Assembly (NCBI RefSeq): GCF_010731795.1
Contig: NZ_AP022591.1
Span: 186,001 to 250,000 of the forward strand
Reading direction: 5' to 3'
Source: Mycolicibacterium celeriflavum
Lineage (GTDB): Bacteria > Actinomycetota > Actinomycetes > Mycobacteriales > Mycobacteriaceae
Length of the DNA: 64,000 bases
The notes under the pieces were generated by a model. It ran no database searches, had not been told where the DNA came from, and saw only the letters and a program-made list of their open reading frames with translations. This document shows, one piece after another, positions 56,214 to 64,000 of this stretch (position 1 is the first letter of the stretch; the number at the start of each line of letters is the position of its first letter). A program made the position numbers and the translations under genes.

Positions 56214-56219
56214 CACAAT
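56214..56219 (+). promoter_or_regulatory. Likely -10 box (CACAAT) of leaderless hemW
   Basis: CACAAT ends 7 nt before the hemW ATG at 56227. The identical hexamer at the identical distance precedes the polycysteine sORF on the other strand. Confidence 0.45.
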
Positions 56220-56226
56220 CGCTTGC

Positions 56227-57399
56227 ATGACCCGAACCGCGCCGGCTGAGTTGCCGGCTGTCGCGCCCACGCCGGGCCGGCCGTTCGGTGTCTACATCCA
56301 CGTGCCGTTCTGCGCCACTCGCTGCGGTTACTGCGACTTCAACACCTACACCCCCGCCGAGCTGGGCGGCGCCGATCCTGGCGAGTGGCTGGTTGCGTTG
56401 CGTGCCGAGCTGAGTTTGGCGGCTCGGCGGCTGGGCAGCGCGCCGCAGGTCGACACCGTGTTCGTCGGCGGCGGCACGCCGTCTCTGCTGGGCGGCACGG
56501 GCCTGGCCGCGGTGCTCGACGCCGTGCGCACGCATTTCCCGCTGGCGCCGAATGCCGAGGTCACCACCGAGGCCAACCCCGAGTCGACGTCGCCGCTGCT
56601 CTTCGAGCAGTTGCGCGAGGCCGGATACACCCGGATCTCGTTGGGGATGCAGTCCGCGGCGCCGCATGTGCTGGCGGCACTGGACCGCGCGCATTCGCCG
56701 GGCCGGGCGCTCGCCGCCGCGCGAGAAGCCCGGGCGGCCGGATTCGAGCACGTCAACCTGGACCTCATCTACGGCACGCCGGGGGAGTCCGACGACGATT
56801 TGATGCGCTCGGTCGACACGGTCGTCGAGGCAGGGGTTGACCATGTCTCGGCCTACGCGCTGGTCGTCGAGGACGGCACCGCGATGGCCCGTCGGGTCCG
56901 CCGCGGCGAGCTCACACCGCCCGACGACGACGTGCTGGCCCGCCGCTACGAGCTGCTCGACGCACGCCTGACGGCCGCCGGCTTCGACTGGTACGAGGTT
57001 TCCAACTGGAGTCGGCCGGGTGGCGAATGTCTGCACAACATCGGCTACTGGAACGGCGGCCAGTGGTGGGGCGCCGGGCCGGGGGCGCACGGCTTCATCG
57101 GTGCGGTCCGATGGTGGAACGTCAAGCATCCCAACACTTATGCGCAGATGTTGGCCGACGGTCGGCTACCGGTGTCCGACTGTGAGCAACTCGACGCCGA
57201 AACCGTGCACATCGAGGATGTGATGCTGCGGGTGCGGCTGCGCGACGGGCTGCCGCCGAGCTTGCTGTCGGCGTCCGAACGGCACCGGGCCGACACCGTC
57301 GTCGCCGACGGGCTGCTGACCCGGATGGCCGACCGGCTGGTGCTCACCGACCGCGGCCGCCTGCTGGCCGACGCCGTGGTCCGCGATCTGCTCGATTAG
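56227..57399 (+). CDS. hemW: Radical SAM heme chaperone HemW (often annotated hemN)
   Basis: The 390-residue radical SAM protein has the cluster motif Cys29-x3-Cys33-x2-Cys36 (FCATRCGYC). The fourth cysteine of true coproporphyrinogen dehydrogenase HemN (CxxxCxxCxC) is replaced by Phe38, and the HemW hallmark HNIGYW is present near residue 270. It should bind and deliver heme rather than oxidise coproporphyrinogen. The ATG at 56227 is leaderless; the upstream frame has no homology. M. tuberculosis has rpfD and Rv2390c between hemN and nirA; both are absent here. Confidence 0.93.
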   Translation: MTRTAPAELPAVAPTPGRPFGVYIHVPFCATRCGYCDFNTYTPAELGGADPGEWLVALRAELSLAARRLGSAPQVDTVFVGGGTPSLLGGTGLAAVLDAVRTHFPLAPNAEVTTEANPESTSPLLFEQLREAGYTRISLGMQSAAPHVLAALDRAHSPGRALAAAREARAAGFEHVNLDLIYGTPGESDDDLMRSVDTVVEAGVDHVSAYALVVEDGTAMARRVRRGELTPPDDDVLARRYELLDARLTAAGFDWYEVSNWSRPGGECLHNIGYWNGGQWWGAGPGAHGFIGAVRWWNVKHPNTYAQMLADGRLPVSDCEQLDAETVHIEDVMLRVRLRDGLPPSLLSASERHRADTVVADGLLTRMADRLVLTDRGRLLADAVVRDLLD

Positions 57400-57587
57400 G
57401 TGCGGCGATTGTCGGGTCGATGCGCGCTTTTTCTGGTGCGCGTGACATAAACCGACGCTCGGCGATCGGAGGCGGCGGGAGACCACGAGTGCGTCCACAA
57501 CGTGACCGGCACCACCTCCGAGCAGTCCTTGTAGATCCCAAAAACCAGCCCGGATATGCCAGTATTGCGGCCATGGTGTGTGGCTTC

Positions 57588-57606
57588 TTAGGCAAGGCTA
57601 TCCAGA
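57588..57606 (+). promoter_or_regulatory. IdeR-like iron box upstream of the polyketide synthase
   Basis: TTAGGCAAGGCTATCCAGA matches the mycobacterial IdeR consensus TTAGGTTAGGCTAACCTAA at 14 of 19 positions by eye, including the core AGGCTA. It ends 18 bp before the GTG of the PKS and overlaps a possible -10 element (TATCCA). IdeR with Fe2+ represses siderophore genes, so the PKS should be induced by iron starvation. The rest of the 225-bp gap (57400-57624) holds no gene. Confidence 0.7.
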
Positions 57607-57624
57607 GTCCGGGACTCACCTGAC

Positions 57625-62829
<5,205 letters not shown>

Positions 62830-62846
62830 AGCGGCGCACCGCCGGC

Positions 62847-64000
62847 TCAGGACACCAACTGCGAGACGACCTTCTTCTTGTCGACCTTGCCGACCGCCGT
62901 CTTGGGCAGCGACGGCAGCGGCGCCAGCACGTCGGGCCTGCAGTGGGCCGAAACGCCCCGCTCGTCGAGATATTGGTTCAGCTCGGCGAGCGTGATCGGC
63001 GCACCCTTGAAAACGACTGCGGCGCAGATCTTCTCGCCCAGGAACTCATCGGGTAGGGCGACCGCGGCCGCGGCGTAGACCGCCGGGTGGGCGAAAAGGT
63101 GCTCCTCGAGATCCGACGCCGACACCGTCTCGCCGCCGCGGTGGATGACATCCTTGATGCGACCGGTCACCTCGACGTAGCCGGTGCGCGGACCTTCGGC
63201 GAAGATTCGCACCCGGTCACCGCTGCGGTAGAAGCCGTCGGGAGTGAACGACCGCGCGTTCGCCTCGTCGGCGCGGTAGTAACCGTTCAGCGTGTAGGGA
63301 CCCCGGACCAGCAACTCGCCCTCCTCGCCGGGTGAGACCTCGGCGCCGGACTCGTCGACCACGCGCATCTCGTCGTGCGGCGACATCGGCCTGCCCTGCG
63401 TGTTGACCACCACGTCGACGGGATCACCGGGGCGGGTGAAGTTCAGCATTCCCTCGGCCATCCCGAAGATCTGTTGCAGTCCCGGCGTGAGCCCGGACAG
63501 GATGTACTCGGCCTCCTGTGGCGTCATCCGCGACCCGCCGACCTGCACCAGGCGCAGGGACGTCGGCAGCACCGGCTCCCACTCGCAAGCCTGGGTCCAC
63601 AGCTTGGCCAGCGCGTTGACCAGCGCCGTGACCGTCACTTTGTGGCGGTCGATCAGCGCGAATGCGGCTTCGGGGCTGGCGTCGGTGGTGAAAACCGAGG
63701 TGGCGCCGACGGTCATCGAACCCAACATGCCGGGACACGCCAACGGGAAGTTGTGCCCTGCGGGCAACACGACGAGATAGACGTCGTCGCCGGTCAGGTG
63801 GCACTCCTGCGCGCTTGTCCTGGCGGTGTAGAGGTAATCGTTGTGCGTGCGGGCGATGAGTTTCGGCAGGCCCGTCGTGCCGCCCGACACCAACAACAGC
63901 GCGGGCACGTCGGGGTCGACGGGCGCGCGCTCGGGCAGCGGGCCGTCGAAATCGGCCAGCGCAGACCAGGATTGGAATCGGCCGGGCTCGCCGTCGACGA
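62847..64000 (-). CDS. mbtA: Salicyl-AMP ligase MbtA-type, C-terminal part (5' end outside window)
   Basis: Activates an aryl acid as the adenylate and loads it on the aryl carrier domain of MbtB. About 384 C-terminal residues of roughly 550 are present. The P-loop is SGGTTGLPK; aryl-acid-specific motifs are LPAGHNFPLACPG and GMAEGMLNFTRPGD; the hinge region is GRIKDVIHRGGE; and the catalytic lysine is in PKTAVGKVDKKK. It converges on the PKS with 17 bp between stop codons. The aryl pocket may accept 6-methylsalicylate; this cannot be read directly. Confidence 0.93.
   Translation of the reverse strand, partial: VDGEPGRFQSWSALADFDGPLPERAPVDPDVPALLLVSGGTTGLPKLIARTHNDYLYTARTSAQECHLTGDDVYLVVLPAGHNFPLACPGMLGSMTVGATSVFTTDASPEAAFALIDRHKVTVTALVNALAKLWTQACEWEPVLPTSLRLVQVGGSRMTPQEAEYILSGLTPGLQQIFGMAEGMLNFTRPGDPVDVVVNTQGRPMSPHDEMRVVDESGAEVSPGEEGELLVRGPYTLNGYYRADEANARSFTPDGFYRSGDRVRIFAEGPRTGYVEVTGRIKDVIHRGGETVSASDLEEHLFAHPAVYAAAAVALPDEFLGEKICAAVVFKGAPITLAELNQYLDERGVSAHCRPDVLAPLPSLPKTAVGKVDKKKVVSQLVS

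Noticed and set aside
56227..57399. Annotation of the radical SAM protein as coproporphyrinogen III dehydrogenase HemN
   Set aside because: The fourth cysteine of HemN is missing (Phe38) and the HNxxYW motif of HemW is present.

Overview
The window comes from a high-GC actinobacterium, almost certainly a rapidly growing Mycobacterium (Mycolicibacterium). The gene order is the M. tuberculosis Rv2448c-Rv2384 segment read in the opposite direction: valS-folC-ndk-rne-rplU-rpmA-obg-proB, nadE, proA, nadD-rsfS-gpgP-octT-degV, comEA-comEC-holA, rpsT, RNase Z, lepA, lppR, a GH15 trehalase, subI-cysTWA, a sirohydrochlorin chelatase, cysH-nirA, hemW and the edge of the mycobactin locus (mbtA). Mycobacterial habits are plain: many GTG starts, 4-bp ATGA/GTGA gene overlaps, and many apparently leaderless genes with a TANNNT box 6-8 nt before the start codon.

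Layout. 1-10231 is housekeeping on the plus strand (tRNA charging, folate, NDP kinase, RNase E, L21/L27/Obg, proline). 10249-15319 is a minus-strand five-gene run: cysteine hydrolase, an odd molybdopterin oxidoreductase without the usual N-terminal cluster cysteines, a small helical protein, a class II sirtuin and an unknown. It faces nadE, so three NAD-related activities sit side by side. 17469-20867 holds a CmtR-like metal sensor with a cation efflux pump, and a ribokinase/enoyl-CoA hydratase pair. 20942-27805 is proA, MoxR/VWA, nadD, ribosome silencing factor, and two enzymes of methylglucose lipopolysaccharide synthesis. At the place where M. tuberculosis carries eis there is instead an ArsR-SRPBCC-DinB cassette plus a dehydrogenase/SDR pair (27829-31188). 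32034-40545 covers competence-like genes, holA, rpsT, RNase Z, a CBS protein and lepA. 41520-43845 is the least ordinary stretch: a secreted Asn/Ala/Gly/Thr repeat protein followed by about 940 bp with no convincing gene.

Sulfur module (47569-56067). Sulfate uptake (subI-cysT-cysW-cysA) and reduction (nirA-cysH plus a siroheme chelatase) are each preceded by a very short ORF ending in a run of cysteine codons. These match the polycysteine leaderless ORFs described in mycobacteria as cysteine-responsive attenuators. Both leaders can form structures that would hide the downstream ribosome binding site or start codon.

Iron/siderophore module (57588-64000). An IdeR-like iron box precedes a 1734-residue type I polyketide synthase with the order KS-AT-TH-KR-ACP, the architecture of 6-methylsalicylic acid synthases. 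It runs convergently into the salicyl-AMP ligase gene mbtA. M. tuberculosis has the salicylate synthase mbtI in this part of the locus. I infer that this organism makes its mycobactin starter, 6-methylsalicylate, by polyketide synthesis, as is known chemically for mycobactin P of M. phlei. This is the most interesting content of the window.
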